A stretch of 64,000 bases of DNA from Verrucomicrobiia bacterium DG1235 (GCA_000155695.1 DS990592.1:5450227-5514226), one strand, 5' to 3'; positions 52,164-62,341 are shown, counted from the stretch's first letter. Notes: generated from the sequence alone by a model not told the origin. Numbers and translations: made by a program.

Positions 52164-55100
52164 TCAAACATTGGAATCGACCAGTAGGCTCTGAATGGTC
52201 TGGCGAAGGGCGGCTAGGGTTACGGGCTTTGAGAGGAATGCGTGAAAACCTTTCTTGAGACAGGTTTGTCGCATGCTGTTTGAGGCGTGAGCTGTTACGG
52301 CGATTGCCGTGGTGTGTTCGTAGAAGTCTGGGATGAGTTTGAGCTTTTCGAGGGTCTCGATTCCGCTGAGGCCTGACATGCTGATATCGATCATGGCGAT
52401 TTCGAAATGAGCTTTGCTGCAGCGTTTGATGGCTTCCTCTCCGCTTGTCACGTGGATAATCTCGACGTCGAACTCTCTGAGGGCGTGTAGGAAGTAGTCG
52501 GCGTTTTCCTGGTTGTCTTCGACGATTAGGATTTTTGGCCGGCTCGGTGCCGGTAGGTGGGTGGAGGTTTTGTGAGCGAGAGCCTCCATGCCCCGTTGGC
52601 TGGCAGGGACGAGTCTGACGGGAACTGAGAATGTGAAAACGGCTCCTTGAGGAAGGTTGGGCCGAAACTTGATGGATCCGTTCATTTGCTGGACTAGCTT
52701 TTCGCTGATGGCGAGGCCGAGTCCGAGGCCGCCGTGCCTGCGGGTGTGGGAGCTGTCTGCTTGATTGAAGGGGGTGAAGAGTTCGGGAACGTATTCGGGA
52801 GGTACGCCTGGACCGAGGTCGCTCACTTCAATTTGGAGATATTCTTCGGGTGGATCTGTTCGCTGCTTGTAACTGAGCGTGATAATTACTCCGCTATCGC
52901 CGGCGTATTTGAAGGCGTTGCCGACGAGGTGGGAGAGGACTTTTCGAATTGGCTCGAGCGGTCCGCAAAGTTTCGCGTTTTCTGGAATGCCGGAAAGAGG
53001 GTCGCACCCGTTGCGGATTTGGAGGCTGCACGGGTATTCGATGGTCTCACGAAGGGCTTTCACTTCTGCGAGGAGTTCTTCGAGCGAGAATGACTCTAGC
53101 GGGAAGTTGGCATTGGTGCGGTCTAGGTTTGCGAAGTCGAGAAGGCTATCGACGAGGCTGAGCATTCTTTGAGCTGAACTTAGTGTGAAGGATGAAGCCT
53201 CCTTTACGAAGGCTTCGTCGCTCCGTTGCGCCAATAGTTGAGCGAATCCGATAATGGGGTTGAGGGGGGTTCGAAGCTCGTGGCTCATGACCGAGAGGAA
53301 CTCGTCCTTTGCTCTGTTTGCTTTCTCGGCCGCGTTTTTGGCGCTGATCAATTCTTCCTCGCGTTGGAGCAAGGCGTCTTCCGCCCGCTTCTGCGCGTTA
53401 ATATCTCTTGTGATTGAAATGAAGTAGTCGGGGCTTCCATCATCGGAGAGTTGAAGGGAAACGGTGAGCGAGACCCAGGTTGTGGAGCCGTCTCTCCGGA
53501 TGTACCTCTTATCTATCGAGTAATTGCTGATATCTCCGACTAGCACCTTTCTTGCGAGGTCCCAGTCTGCTTCGAGGTCGTCGGGATGAGTGATGTCACC
53601 GAAGGTCATCGATAGGAGCTCTTCCTTGCTGTAGTCGACCATATCGCAAATCTTCTGATTGACGCGCAGCCAGTTTCCTTCGGGTGAGAGGTGGGCGATG
53701 CCGACTGCGGCGTTTTCGAAGGTGCTACGAAAGCGCAGGTCGCTTTCCAATTGTAGTTTTTCTGCAACTACATTATCAGTAATGTCTTCAGCCATGATAG
53801 CTAGGCCGCCGATCTGACTATCGTTTTCGGTCCAAGGCATGCAGACCCACTTTATCCATTGGCTTGTTCCGTCGGCTCGAATGAATTCGTCCTTGTCGTC
53901 ACTGATGATTTCACCTGCCAGTGTCCGGCGGTGTATGTCTTTCCATCTTTCTGGTATTTCTGGAAAGAGGTGGTAGTGTGACTTGCCGATGACATCTTGA
54001 TCCCTGTCAAATCCGTAGTCGTTTAGCCAACGTCGACTTGCTGCCAGATAGCGCATTTTTGTATCGAATACGGCGATACCGGCTGGGGCGTTTTCCAGGT
54101 AGAGTTTTGCTCTTCGTTCGCTTTCTTCGAGGAGGTTCTCGGCTTTCACTCGATCTGTAATCTCCTCGGTCATGAGGACGATTCCTCCTATCTCACCGTC
54201 GCCATTTAGCCATGGCCTTGTTTCCCACTTTATCCATCTGACTTGTTCGTTATCATCTACGAACAAGTCTTTGTTGGCTTTCACGGTTTCGCCTTTGAGT
54301 GATCTTCGGTGGGCTGCCTTCCAGTGGTCGGGCATGTACTGAACGACTTCGTAGTGATGCTTTCCGATGAGGCTTTCCGTGTGCTTATTGTCGTCCATCC
54401 AGCGCTGGCTGACGGACAGGTAGAGCATGTCGCGATCGAATATTGCGATGGCTGCTGGAGCGTTGTCGAGGAGGAGGCGAGCTCGTTCCTCGCTCTCGCG
54501 TAGCGTTTCTTCAGTCAAGGCTCGTTCAATTGCGGGGAAGAGTCGTGAGCAGACCTCTCGCAGCAGTTGAGTTTCGTGGGGCTTCCATTTCCGCGGGGAG
54601 CTAGACGTGACGGTGATGAGTGATTTTGCTTCCTTTACGATGACGAGTGGTTCGGTGAGATAGGCGGCGACTCCGATCTTGTTGAATCTTTCTATGACAT
54701 CTCTCGATAGGCCCTTCTGATTGACGTCGTCTACCTGTATTTCTTGGCCGGCCAGCATTTTTTCGGAATCTGCCTGGGCTCCGAAGTCTGAGATTTTGTG
54801 GCGACCGAGTATACTGGGACGGTGGTCCTGAAATTCTTGTTGAACGATAAGGTACTGGGCATCGCTGGTGAATATTCCGAAATTGGCGCCATCGACATCG
54901 AGGTGCTTGACCAGTGCTTTGAGGGTAAATTCTTTGAGCTTTTGAGGCGAGTTCGGCTTCATGAGCTCCGCGTGCAGCCTGTCGAGGAATGCGTGGTTTT
55001 GCTCGATTTGCTTGTTTTCTGAAATGTCTTGTACGATCCCCGCTCCACCGATTATCGCGCCCCGTTCATCGTAGATCGGAGAGACCGTGACTTTGACCCA

Positions 55101-56567
55101 AATAACACTTCCATCTTTTCTGATATAACGCTTTTCGTGTTTGTGGATGGGTTCGCTTCCATTTATAAAGCGCGCGATTGCTTTGCGATCGGATTCTTTG
55201 TCATCCGGGTGATCGAGATTGCTGGGGGAAGTGTCGAGAAGCTCGGAGCGACTGTAGCCGGTCATTTCGCAATAGCGATCGTTTACCCGTAGGAGCCGCC
55301 ACTTGGAGTCGAGCTGTATGGCGCCAATCGCGGATCCTTGGAAAAAGGCGTGGAATTGCTGGTCGCTGGCGCGTTCACCGGCTGTGAGTATGGCGGCTGT
55401 AACATCGTTATGAACGCCGAGCATTCTGATGGGCTTGCCATCTTGATTTCTAATTGCAAGGCCATGGCAGCGTATCCAAATTGTGGATCCGTTCTTGTGA
55501 TGGTAGCGTACGAGTTGGTCGTAGGGGTGCTTGGGGTCGTCGCAGTGCTTCTCGAAATTCTTTTGAGAAAGAGCGAGGTCTTCCGGGTAGATTAGTTTTT
55601 GCCACTCGCGAGGACTGTGCTGTTTTTCATTAGGCGAGAATCCGAGGGTCGTCCAGAATTTCGGACTCATCCATTCGCGATCGGGGTTTTCGATATCCCA
55701 ATACCAAATGCCGTCTATTGAACTGTTGTCCAGAAATTCAATGACTTCGGGGTTCGTGCGAAACTTTTCGTAGAGCTCGCGTTTCAAGTAGTGATCTTGA
55801 GTGGCTATTTGGAAGCGAATGTCGCTGTCCCTCCGAGCTTCCTCCTTGCTTGGCAGTTGGCTGGTGTCGACGCTGTTGATTTCGGCCCTGACGGTGGACG
55901 GGTAGAATCGAATCCATAGTTTCAATTCCGATTGCTTGTCGAGCAGCTCCTTGATGTCTCTTTCGAAGTGTATTTCAGGATGGGTTTCTGTCCAGAAGTG
56001 AGCTGTTTGTATGAATGCAAGCAGGCTGAGGAGCTCGTTGAATCGAGTTTTTCCAAGGAGGCGGGTCAGGGTTTTCTGGCATTCTTGGTAGTTTTCGCGC
56101 CTCAGGAAAATGCAGGCTGAGCTGAGGATAATGCACAGCTCGAGCTCTTCTTCGGGAGCTGGCCAGGAGGGCAGTGGGGTGTCTGCTGCTGCTAGAGTTT
56201 CCAGTCTCTCGGCTAGCTCCTTTGCGTTTGGAAATGGCTGCTTGAGCAGTCGTAGGATCGAAGCGGGATCGACGGGCTCGCAGGAGGGATCGCCCGCGAT
56301 ATGTCCTTGGCCGGCGAGAAAGGCGCAGTGGCGGGCGAGGCAGTAGGGAGTTTCGCAAAACCGAGACAGGTAGGTGAAGAGGCGGTCCTTGAATAGGGAG
56401 GGGAGGGGGTTGTCCAGGTAGGATAATTGGGCTTGGCGCCACAGATTCTCTAGAACCTTGGGAGAGTCTTCAGCTGTTAGGAAGAAGGCCGGGCAGAGTC
56501 CTATTCGGTTTTCAATCTCAGCCTTGATCGCGTCTATGTTAGGGTAGCTATCGCTGAGTTTTGGCAT
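52164..56567 (-). CDS. Multi-PAS hybrid sensor histidine kinase
   Basis: A 1467-residue cytoplasmic hybrid kinase. An N-terminal helical region (~1-250; with CETPYCLARHCAFL) recalls an AhpD-like domain seen in some PAS kinases. It is followed by PAS1 (~270-395), PAS2 (~400-525), a GAF domain (~525-690), PAS3 (~692-812), PAS4 (~815-940) and PAS5 (~943-1065). HisKA carries His1096 in VMSHELRTPLNP, HATPase spans ~1190-1325 (GGLGLGLAISEKL), and a receiver (~1348-1462) has Asp in IAMIDISMSG. No membrane helix is seen. Output may pass to the Hpt and LuxR proteins nearby. Confidence 0.9.
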   Translation of the reverse strand: MPKLSDSYPNIDAIKAEIENRIGLCPAFFLTAEDSPKVLENLWRQAQLSYLDNPLPSLFKDRLFTYLSRFCETPYCLARHCAFLAGQGHIAGDPSCEPVDPASILRLLKQPFPNAKELAERLETLAAADTPLPSWPAPEEELELCIILSSACIFLRRENYQECQKTLTRLLGKTRFNELLSLLAFIQTAHFWTETHPEIHFERDIKELLDKQSELKLWIRFYPSTVRAEINSVDTSQLPSKEEARRDSDIRFQIATQDHYLKRELYEKFRTNPEVIEFLDNSSIDGIWYWDIENPDREWMSPKFWTTLGFSPNEKQHSPREWQKLIYPEDLALSQKNFEKHCDDPKHPYDQLVRYHHKNGSTIWIRCHGLAIRNQDGKPIRMLGVHNDVTAAILTAGERASDQQFHAFFQGSAIGAIQLDSKWRLLRVNDRYCEMTGYSRSELLDTSPSNLDHPDDKESDRKAIARFINGSEPIHKHEKRYIRKDGSVIWVKVTVSPIYDERGAIIGGAGIVQDISENKQIEQNHAFLDRLHAELMKPNSPQKLKEFTLKALVKHLDVDGANFGIFTSDAQYLIVQQEFQDHRPSILGRHKISDFGAQADSEKMLAGQEIQVDDVNQKGLSRDVIERFNKIGVAAYLTEPLVIVKEAKSLITVTSSSPRKWKPHETQLLREVCSRLFPAIERALTEETLRESEERARLLLDNAPAAIAIFDRDMLYLSVSQRWMDDNKHTESLIGKHHYEVVQYMPDHWKAAHRRSLKGETVKANKDLFVDDNEQVRWIKWETRPWLNGDGEIGGIVLMTEEITDRVKAENLLEESERRAKLYLENAPAGIAVFDTKMRYLAASRRWLNDYGFDRDQDVIGKSHYHLFPEIPERWKDIHRRTLAGEIISDDKDEFIRADGTSQWIKWVCMPWTENDSQIGGLAIMAEDITDNVVAEKLQLESDLRFRSTFENAAVGIAHLSPEGNWLRVNQKICDMVDYSKEELLSMTFGDITHPDDLEADWDLARKVLVGDISNYSIDKRYIRRDGSTTWVSLTVSLQLSDDGSPDYFISITRDINAQKRAEDALLQREEELISAKNAAEKANRAKDEFLSVMSHELRTPLNPIIGFAQLLAQRSDEAFVKEASSFTLSSAQRMLSLVDSLLDFANLDRTNANFPLESFSLEELLAEVKALRETIEYPCSLQIRNGCDPLSGIPENAKLCGPLEPIRKVLSHLVGNAFKYAGDSGVIITLSYKQRTDPPEEYLQIEVSDLGPGVPPEYVPELFTPFNQADSSHTRRHGGLGLGLAISEKLVQQMNGSIKFRPNLPQGAVFTFSVPVRLVPASQRGMEALAHKTSTHLPAPSRPKILIVEDNQENADYFLHALREFDVEIIHVTSGEEAIKRCSKAHFEIAMIDISMSGLSGIETLEKLKLIPDFYEHTTAIAVTAHASNSMRQTCLKKGFHAFLSKPVTLAALRQTIQSLLVDSNV

Positions 56568-56778
56568 TGAGCTTAAATCTGCAGGAATTCTTTTAGCGCA
56601 AAGCAGGGATGAATATTAGTACTGCTTCGTAAGTAATCAGCGCAAGGAAACAATGTACCTTGATCTTTGAACCTAACTTGAACGAGTTTTATTTGTGGCC
56701 TTTGTCAAGGAGGGGGTGAATTCCAGTGCGGTTTCGGATCCTGTTCGATTAGAATGGTTCATGACTCGTTTGGGCACG

Positions 56779-56813
56779 AAAAAGCCCTCTCCGAACTGTT
56801 TCGGAAAGGGCTT
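56779..56813 (-). terminator. Intrinsic terminator of rplU-rpmA
   Basis: AAGCCCT (56782-56788) pairs with AGGGCTT (56807-56813), and TCCGAA with TTCGGA inside. The A-run at 56779-56783 is a U-run on minus-strand RNA, so it ends rpmA. Confidence 0.85.
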
Positions 56814-56837
56814 AGTAAATTTTACTGTTTACGCGTC

Positions 56838-57080
56838 TTAGGCTTCGACGGCTACCTTGCGGTGCTCTTTGTCGAAAACGACCTTGCCGTCGGAGAGGGC
56901 GAAGAGTGTGTGGTCGCGGCCCATGCCAACGTTTTTTCCAGCGTGGAAGCGAGTGCCGCGCTGGCGGATGATGATGTTACCCGCGATGACTTCTTCTCCG
57001 CCGAACTTCTTTACGCCGAGGTTCTTTGGGTTTGAGTCGCGTCCGTTCTTGGAAGTGCCTTGTCCTTTTTTATGTGCCAT
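56838..57080 (-). CDS. rpmA: 50S ribosomal protein L27
   Basis: An 80-residue L27. It starts [16 protein letters not shown], the conserved tail that reaches the peptidyl-transferase centre, and has [22 protein letters not shown]. rplU is 40 bp upstream. No N-terminal extension requiring cleavage is seen. Standard length. Confidence 0.97.
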   Translation of the reverse strand: MAHKKGQGTSKNGRDSNPKNLGVKKFGGEEVIAGNIIIRQRGTRFHAGKNVGMGRDHTLFALSDGKVVFDKEHRKVAVEA

Positions 57081-57120
57081 GGCTGAAAGGTGCTATCGTT
57101 CTAGCTAAAAGGGTAGATGG

Positions 57121-57435
57121 TTATGACTCGATGGAGTCGATCTTGATGACGGAGAGTTCCTGGCGGTGACCGCGTCGGCGCTCGTAGCCTTTGCGCTTCT
57201 TCTTCTTGAAGACGACGATCTTGCGACCGCGCTTGTTTTCAAGAATCGTTGCGGAGACCTTGGCGCCGTTTACGAACGGGGCGCCGAGCTTGAAAGCATC
57301 GCCTTCGCCCACGGTGAGGACTTCGCTGATTTCGAGCTTCTGTCCAGCTTCCGTGTCTGGGTAGCGGTTCAAGATGAGAACGTCGCCTTCTGTGACGGTG
57401 TACTGTTTGCCCTGTGTTTGGATGGTTGCTTTCAT
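57121..57435 (-). CDS. rplU: 50S ribosomal protein L21
   Basis: A 104-residue L21. It has [17 protein letters not shown] and the basic C-terminal block [18 protein letters not shown]. It forms the usual rplU-rpmA operon, transcribed away from the methyltransferase gene; 76 bp of shared promoter DNA separate them. Confidence 0.97.
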   Translation of the reverse strand: MKATIQTQGKQYTVTEGDVLILNRYPDTEAGQKLEISEVLTVGEGDAFKLGAPFVNGAKVSATILENKRGRKIVVFKKKKRKGYERRRGHRQELSVIKIDSIES

Positions 57436-57511
57436 CGGAAAAATTGGAAACCGCGTAATAAGGTCGCTTCGCGGCGTTTGATCAATCTTTTTATCGGAAA
57501 AATTTTGATAA

Positions 57512-58240
57512 ATGGACGTAGAGAGAGTTCGGGGTTATTTCAACGAGAAGAGCACAGTGCAACACTATGCTAAGGCTGTGGCGAACGTGGGCTTGTGGGA
57601 GTCGGAGAAGCTGTTGTTTAACAGGTACTTCTCTCGCCAAGATTATTTGCTCGATCTAGGCTGCGGAGCGGGTCGGGCGAGCGTCGGCCTGTGGGAGGAG
57701 GGGTTCGAGAGAGTGTTGGGCGCGGATTTGGCGGAGGGCATGGTGGAGGAGTCGAGGGAGATTGCGGAGTGCTTGGGCTGTCCGTTTCGCTTTCAGAGGG
57801 AGGACGCGACGGCATTGAGCTTCGCGGACGGGAGTTTTGACGGTGTGGTGTTCGCGTTTAACGGTCTGATGCAGATACCCGGCCGGAGCGAGCGCCGGAA
57901 AGCGCTGGCGGAGATGCGGCGCGTGCTGCGACCGGGCGGGCATATCGTGTTTTCGACATTGGACCGCGACGATCGCTTGTACTCGAAGGTTTTCGCGGAC
58001 GCGGACGATCCGGAGCACGATTTGGCTCGGAACGCGAACCTGGTCGATTTCGGAGACCGCCATTTCGAGACGGAGCACGGGACCACGTTTATGCATGTGC
58101 CGCGTCGGGCGGAGGTAGTGGAGGATTTGGAGAGCGTGGGATTGAGCCTGGTGGAAGACGCGATGCGCAGCGAGCTGGCTCGGGAATCGGCGGCTGTACG
58201 GGATTTTTCGGAGGATTGTCGGATGTGGGTAGCTAGATGA
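57512..58240 (+). CDS. Class I SAM-dependent methyltransferase
   Basis: A 242-residue methyltransferase. SAM motif I is [15 protein letters not shown], motif II has [10 protein letters not shown], and the later block is [13 protein letters not shown]. No metal or substrate-binding motif identifies the target; small molecules, lipids or proteins are all possible. It is divergent from rplU and stands alone. The epimerase downstream is convergent. Confidence 0.82.
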   Translation: MDVERVRGYFNEKSTVQHYAKAVANVGLWESEKLLFNRYFSRQDYLLDLGCGAGRASVGLWEEGFERVLGADLAEGMVEESREIAECLGCPFRFQREDATALSFADGSFDGVVFAFNGLMQIPGRSERRKALAEMRRVLRPGGHIVFSTLDRDDRLYSKVFADADDPEHDLARNANLVDFGDRHFETEHGTTFMHVPRRAEVVEDLESVGLSLVEDAMRSELARESAAVRDFSEDCRMWVAR

Positions 58241-58298
58241 CTGGTGATACTATTGAGTACTGAGGGGTGAATTGAGATTGAGATGAGTTGAGGCTTGG

Positions 58299-59204
58299 CT
58301 AGCTGGTGGGGAGTTGGTCGACGAAGTGCTGGAGATGGGCGGGGATTTTTGGCTCTCCGTTGAAGGCGTAGCCGAAGTGCTCCTGGATTTTAGCGACGCA
58401 CCAGAGGTTTGGTTCGGCGTCGTAGCCTTGGTTGATTGTGCGGATCTCGCTGCTGGATCCGGTGAGTTCGATGGCCTGTCGGGCGACGTCTTCCCAGGAG
58501 GTGAAGACGGAGGCGAGGCCTTGGTAGATTTCTCGGTTGCAGTCGCTTTCGAGCACGGAGCGGTAGATTTTGGCGAGGTCGCCGGCCCAGATGAACTGGG
58601 TGCCGTCGTGCTGGGTGACTTCGATGGGGAGGCCGCGGGCGGCGTTTCGGGCGATGTCCTTGAAGCGGGTGTCGGAGTAAATGGACGCGCCGGGTACGAC
58701 GGGGTTTCCGAAGGTGTAGCCGGGCCGGATGATGTTGCAGCGCATCTCGCTTTGGTGGGAGAGGGCGATGAGGAAGTTTTCGGTACTGGCCTTGGTTGCG
58801 CCGTAGAAGTCGGTGGGGCGGGTTTTGGAATCTGGACCCATCAGCTTGCGCATCTCGCCGTGGCAGGCGGTGGAGGAGGTGTAGATGAAGTGTTGCACGC
58901 CAGCGTTTTTGGCCGCTTCCATTAGTATAATGGAGGGAAGCGTATCGTTCAGGAGCATGGTTTCCGCTTCGTCGCCCCAGCCGAGGGCTACGTGAATGAC
59001 GGCGTCCATGCCGCGAACAGCGTCGCGGAGGATAGCGTGTTCGGATAGGTCTCCTTTTATGAAACGTATGCGTTCGTCTTGGGTGAAGGTGGAAACTTTG
59101 CTCGGATTGCGGGCGAGGATAGTGATTTCGTGTCCGGCTTCGAGCAGTTCGACGACGATATAGGAGCCAATGAATCCGGTGCCACCGGTAACGAGTGCTT
59201 TCAT
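58299..59204 (-). CDS. NAD(P)-dependent epimerase/dehydratase
   Basis: A 301-residue extended SDR. The cofactor motif is ALVTGGTGFIGSYIV, with ITILARNPSKV after it. The active site is YTSSTACHG with YGATKAS (YxxxK). GNPVVPGAS and a C-terminal substrate-binding half follow. It resembles dihydroflavonol-reductase-like NAD(P)-binding proteins; the substrate is unknown. It is divergent from ilvC, with 147 bp between them. Confidence 0.85.
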   Translation of the reverse strand: MKALVTGGTGFIGSYIVVELLEAGHEITILARNPSKVSTFTQDERIRFIKGDLSEHAILRDAVRGMDAVIHVALGWGDEAETMLLNDTLPSIILMEAAKNAGVQHFIYTSSTACHGEMRKLMGPDSKTRPTDFYGATKASTENFLIALSHQSEMRCNIIRPGYTFGNPVVPGASIYSDTRFKDIARNAARGLPIEVTQHDGTQFIWAGDLAKIYRSVLESDCNREIYQGLASVFTSWEDVARQAIELTGSSSEIRTINQGYDAEPNLWCVAKIQEHFGYAFNGEPKIPAHLQHFVDQLPTS

Positions 59205-59234
59205 GAGGAAGCTTGTTAGTGGGATATGCTCAGA

Positions 59235-59299
59235 GGGTAAGCGCTGCGTTCTCTCGTATTAATGCACGGTTTCGCGCCCTGTGAAAAAGCGCTTTACCC
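59235..59299 (+). promoter_or_regulatory. Long inverted repeat upstream of ilvC
   Basis: GGGTAAGCGCT (59235-59245) is complementary to AGCGCTTTACCC (59288-59299) with one bulged base, enclosing 42 bp. It lies 52 bp before the ilvC start. It could be an operator or a leader hairpin; no peptide-coding attenuator was found. Confidence 0.35.
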
Positions 59300-59351
59300 G
59301 AGGGGCTAGGGGAGCATAGTGCGTGCTTTCCCAATTTTTGAGGACCTACCC

Positions 59352-60836
59352 ATGAGCAGAAAAAACTACTTCAATACACTGACTTTGGCCCAGAAGCTTG
59401 AGCAGCTCGGCCGTTGCCGTTTCATGAATGCCTCCGAGTTCAACGGAGTCGAAGCCCTCAAGGGCAAGAAGGTTGTGATCGTGGGTTGTGGCGCTCAGGG
59501 GCTTAATCAAGGTCTCAACATGCGCGATTCCGGTCTCGATGTTAGCTACACGCTTCGCGAAGCGGCGATCTCCGAAAAGCGTCAGTCGTGGAAGAACGCG
59601 ACTGAGAACGGCTTCGCGGTTGGCACCTATGCGGAAATGCTGCCGACGGCTGACCTCGTGCTCAATCTCACTCCTGACAAGCAACATACCGCAGTGATCA
59701 ACGCGGTGCAGCCCCTCATGAAAAAGGGCGCGACACTCGCTTATTCGCACGGCTTCAACATCGTCGAGGAAGGCATGGAAATTCGTGAGGATCTCACGGT
59801 GATCATGGTGGCTCCGAAGAGCCCCGGTACGGAAGTTCGCGAAGAGTACAAGCGCGGTTTTGGCGTGCCGACTCTTCTCGCGGTGCACACGGAAAACGAT
59901 CCGGAGGGCAAGGGCTGGGATACCGCCAAGGCCTACGCGGCTGCGACGGGTGGCGATCGCGCCGGCTGTCTCGAGTCGAGCTTCATCGCTGAAGTTAAGT
60001 CCGACCTCATGGGCGAGCAGACGATTCTCTGCGGTCTTTTACAGGCCGGTTCCTTGCTTGCATACGACAAGATGATCGAGGAAGGGATTGAAGCGGGTTG
60101 GGCGTCCAAGTTTGTTCAGCACTCTTTCGACACGATTTGCGAAGCGCTGAAGCATGGCGGCATCACCAATATGATGGATCGCTTGTCCAACCCTGCGAAA
60201 CTGAAGGCGTTCGAGCTTTCCGAGCAGCTGAAGGACATCATGCGCGACCTTTTCGACAAGCATCAGGAAGACATTATGTCCGGCGCGTTCTCCAGCGGTA
60301 TGATGGCTGACTGGGACAAGGACGACGTGGATCTGCTCGCATGGCGCGAAGCGACGAATACGACCGCTTTCGAAAAGTCCACTGCGGGCGATGTTGAAAT
60401 TTCCGAGCAAGAGTACTTCGACAAGGGCATCTTGATGGTGGCGTTTGTTCGCGCTGGGGTTGAGCTCGCATTCGAGTCGATGACCAATGCGGGAATCAAG
60501 GCTGAGTCCGCTTACTACGAGTCCCTCCATGAAACTCCGCTCATCGCTAACACAATCGGTCGGAAGAAGCTCTACGAGATGAACAAGGTTATTTCCGACA
60601 CGGCTGAGTACGGTTGCTACTTGTTCTCCAACGCGGCGATTCCGTTGCTTGGCGATTTTATGAAGGGCGTTAAGACCGATGTGATCGGCAAGGGTCTGGA
60701 GTGCGGCTGTGCTGCAGTTGACAACCAGGAGCTCGTGGCGGCCAACGCTAAGATCCGCAGCCACGGTGTCGAGAAGATCGGCGCAGTGCTCCGCGGACAC
60801 ATGGGCGCGATGGCGAAGATCGCGGTAGGTGGTTAA
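59352..60836 (+). CDS. ilvC: Ketol-acid reductoisomerase, class II
   Basis: A 494-residue KARI for valine, leucine and isoleucine synthesis. The NADP motif is [20 protein letters not shown], with [18 protein letters not shown] and [18 protein letters not shown]. Metal-binding acids lie in [15 protein letters not shown]. The C-terminal knotted domain is doubled, as in the E. coli-type long form. The ATG at 59352 follows GAGGA; the earlier in-frame ATG at 59319 adds 11 residues not found in the family. No ilvB or ilvN is adjacent. Confidence 0.96.
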   Translation: MSRKNYFNTLTLAQKLEQLGRCRFMNASEFNGVEALKGKKVVIVGCGAQGLNQGLNMRDSGLDVSYTLREAAISEKRQSWKNATENGFAVGTYAEMLPTADLVLNLTPDKQHTAVINAVQPLMKKGATLAYSHGFNIVEEGMEIREDLTVIMVAPKSPGTEVREEYKRGFGVPTLLAVHTENDPEGKGWDTAKAYAAATGGDRAGCLESSFIAEVKSDLMGEQTILCGLLQAGSLLAYDKMIEEGIEAGWASKFVQHSFDTICEALKHGGITNMMDRLSNPAKLKAFELSEQLKDIMRDLFDKHQEDIMSGAFSSGMMADWDKDDVDLLAWREATNTTAFEKSTAGDVEISEQEYFDKGILMVAFVRAGVELAFESMTNAGIKAESAYYESLHETPLIANTIGRKKLYEMNKVISDTAEYGCYLFSNAAIPLLGDFMKGVKTDVIGKGLECGCAAVDNQELVAANAKIRSHGVEKIGAVLRGHMGAMAKIAVGG

Positions 60837-60864
60837 TCGATTCTACTGTAGTTAAAATTTGAGG

Positions 60865-60897
60865 ACGCCTCGCTTGGTTTGAGCGGGGCGTTTTTTT
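60865..60897 (+). terminator. Rho-independent terminator after ilvC
   Basis: ACGCCTCGCT (60865-60874) pairs with AGCGGGGCGT (60882-60891) with one G-U pair, followed by T7. Confidence 0.88.
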
Positions 60898-61003
60898 GTG
60901 ATTCTTTTCAATGGCGATAAGAGTGATGAGGTGAGTTTTTGTTCTGGTACGAGTGTTGAAGAAACGCGTTAAGGTTTTAAGTATTTTTGCCGTATGGGAA
61001 GTG

Positions 61004-61735
61004 ATGCCTACGGTAGGAAAATTCAGTCACTCAAACTCCCCTAAGCGCTTGTTTCGGTTTTGGCTTGCTGCTCTCCCGATTATTGGTGCCGCGTTGGCTT
61101 TATCTGCCTGTCTGCCGTCTACGGAAAAAAAGAGTGGCACAGAGGTGGGTGACAAGGCGGACGAATCTCCGGGATTTGAGCCTATTCTTGTTGGCGATAC
61201 ACTCGAGATGGTTTTTCAAAAAGCTGGACGTGATCCTACTGGCGAACTGAAGAGAAACGGTGTTCATCACATAATGTTTGGAGAGAGCAGTATTCGCTTG
61301 GAAGAGGGTAGGGTGATATATGTTGATCCGGACTTTGCAGCTGGGCCGGAGGATTCAACTGCGCAGAACACAGCTCGCAAATCCATTTCTCGCGTAGTCG
61401 AACGAAATACAATTGTGAGATCGGCTCAAGTTTCTCAGCCAGTGATCAACAATAATCAGACTGTGAATGTGGTGTCGGGATCATCTGGATACAACCGAGG
61501 TCGAGTGCGTTATGCGAATCCTGGAAAGGTGACTGTCGTTTGTGGAACGGCTGACGACAATTTTCTAGAACGTGTGCAGTATCTCTGTCGGACTTACAGC
61601 AACGTCGTTTGCGAGTATGGAGGCCGTAGTTCGAGCGCGACCGTCTATGATCAGTATGGAACCCGAATCAGTCCGAGCACGAGCAATCTTGACGACCTGC
61701 GTCGGGGGATTCGCGAAGGCCTTGACGATCTATAG
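61004..61735 (+). CDS. Lipoprotein of unknown function
   Basis: A 243-residue protein. The signal peptide ends in a lipobox-like ALALSAC. A region with LVGDTLEMVFQKAGRDPTGE follows, and the C-terminal half has NNNQTVNVV and a Cys-containing segment (VVCGTADDNF, YLCRTYSNVVCEYGG). The ATG at 61004 is preceded by GGGAAG; a GTG at 60953 would add 17 residues before the signal peptide. No family is recognised. It may be an outer-membrane-attached protein. Confidence 0.65.
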   Translation: MPTVGKFSHSNSPKRLFRFWLAALPIIGAALALSACLPSTEKKSGTEVGDKADESPGFEPILVGDTLEMVFQKAGRDPTGELKRNGVHHIMFGESSIRLEEGRVIYVDPDFAAGPEDSTAQNTARKSISRVVERNTIVRSAQVSQPVINNNQTVNVVSGSSGYNRGRVRYANPGKVTVVCGTADDNFLERVQYLCRTYSNVVCEYGGRSSSATVYDQYGTRISPSTSNLDDLRRGIREGLDDL

Positions 61736-61777
61736 ATAAGTCAAGCGTCGGAGCATTGCGCCATATTCTCGCCACGG

Positions 61778-61978
61778 TTACTTGTGGCCGAGGATTCTGG
61801 CTGGTAGGAAGAGGATGCTCTTAACGGTGGCTAGGATGGCTTCCATTAGGGTGCCTACGATGCGAAAGGGAATGGAGAGCAGCCAGAAAAGGGGCCAAAG
61901 CAGCAAGGTGAGAATGGCGAGCGGCCAGCAGATTACGAAGAGCAGGACTAGGAGAATGAAGGTTAGAAGCGTTTTCAT
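61778..61978 (-). CDS. Small hydrophobic membrane protein
   Basis: A 66-residue protein made almost wholly of hydrophobic residues, with two likely membrane segments (FILLVLLFVICWPLAILTLLL, then a second from LLSIPFRIVG on) and a basic end ARILGHK. Small hydrophobic proteins of this type are common, and no function can be given. It is convergent with the lipoprotein gene. Confidence 0.6.
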   Translation of the reverse strand: MKTLLTFILLVLLFVICWPLAILTLLLWPLFWLLSIPFRIVGTLMEAILATVKSILFLPARILGHK

Positions 61979-62341
61979 GGAACGGAATGGAGAGATGAAG
62001 ATTTCGTACTCTATAGTACAACAAGAACGCTTGGAGGGTTACAGGTCTTTTCTCTCTAGATTGCCGTCGTTTGTGGTCAGCTCGGCTTTGAGGGTGTGAA
62101 AGATTTTGTGTAAGTAGCTGGCTTCGGGGCTGTTCGTAACCACATAGTACGCCGTTCCTCGGTTGCTTGGTTGTAGCTTATTCGCTTCGGGTCTAATACC
62201 CCGTCGCTTGCGACGCTAGGTCCGGGGCGGCGCCCGGGCCCTACCCTTTTGCTGGTCGAAAAGGTAGGGCTTGGGCGCTGTCCCAAGCATAGTTGAATTG
62301 TTTTTCAAATATCCTGCTGCTTGCGGCGGGGATCTTGATTT
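61979..62341. other. Intergenic region with hairpin cluster
   Basis: About 360 bp with no convincing gene; the open frame at 62077-62286 lacks protein-like character. It holds several strong, partly overlapping hairpins at 62202-62288. It marks the edge between ordinary chromosome and the AT-rich cassette region. Confidence 0.6.
62202..62288. repeat. Cluster of overlapping hairpins (REP-like)
   Basis: CGTCGC/GCGACG (62202-62215) is followed by a 49-nt stem-loop (62230-62278) with ~20-bp arms. The arms can also fold into alternative hairpins: CCGGG/CCCGG (62222-62237) and GCTTGGG/CCCAAGC (62269-62288). The folds are mutually exclusive. This pattern suits a REP/BIME-type intergenic repeat. Confidence 0.6.

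Noticed and set aside
62077..62286. 69-residue minus-strand open frame
   Set aside because: It covers the hairpin cluster, has no credible start context and reads as low-complexity Pro/Arg/Ser.
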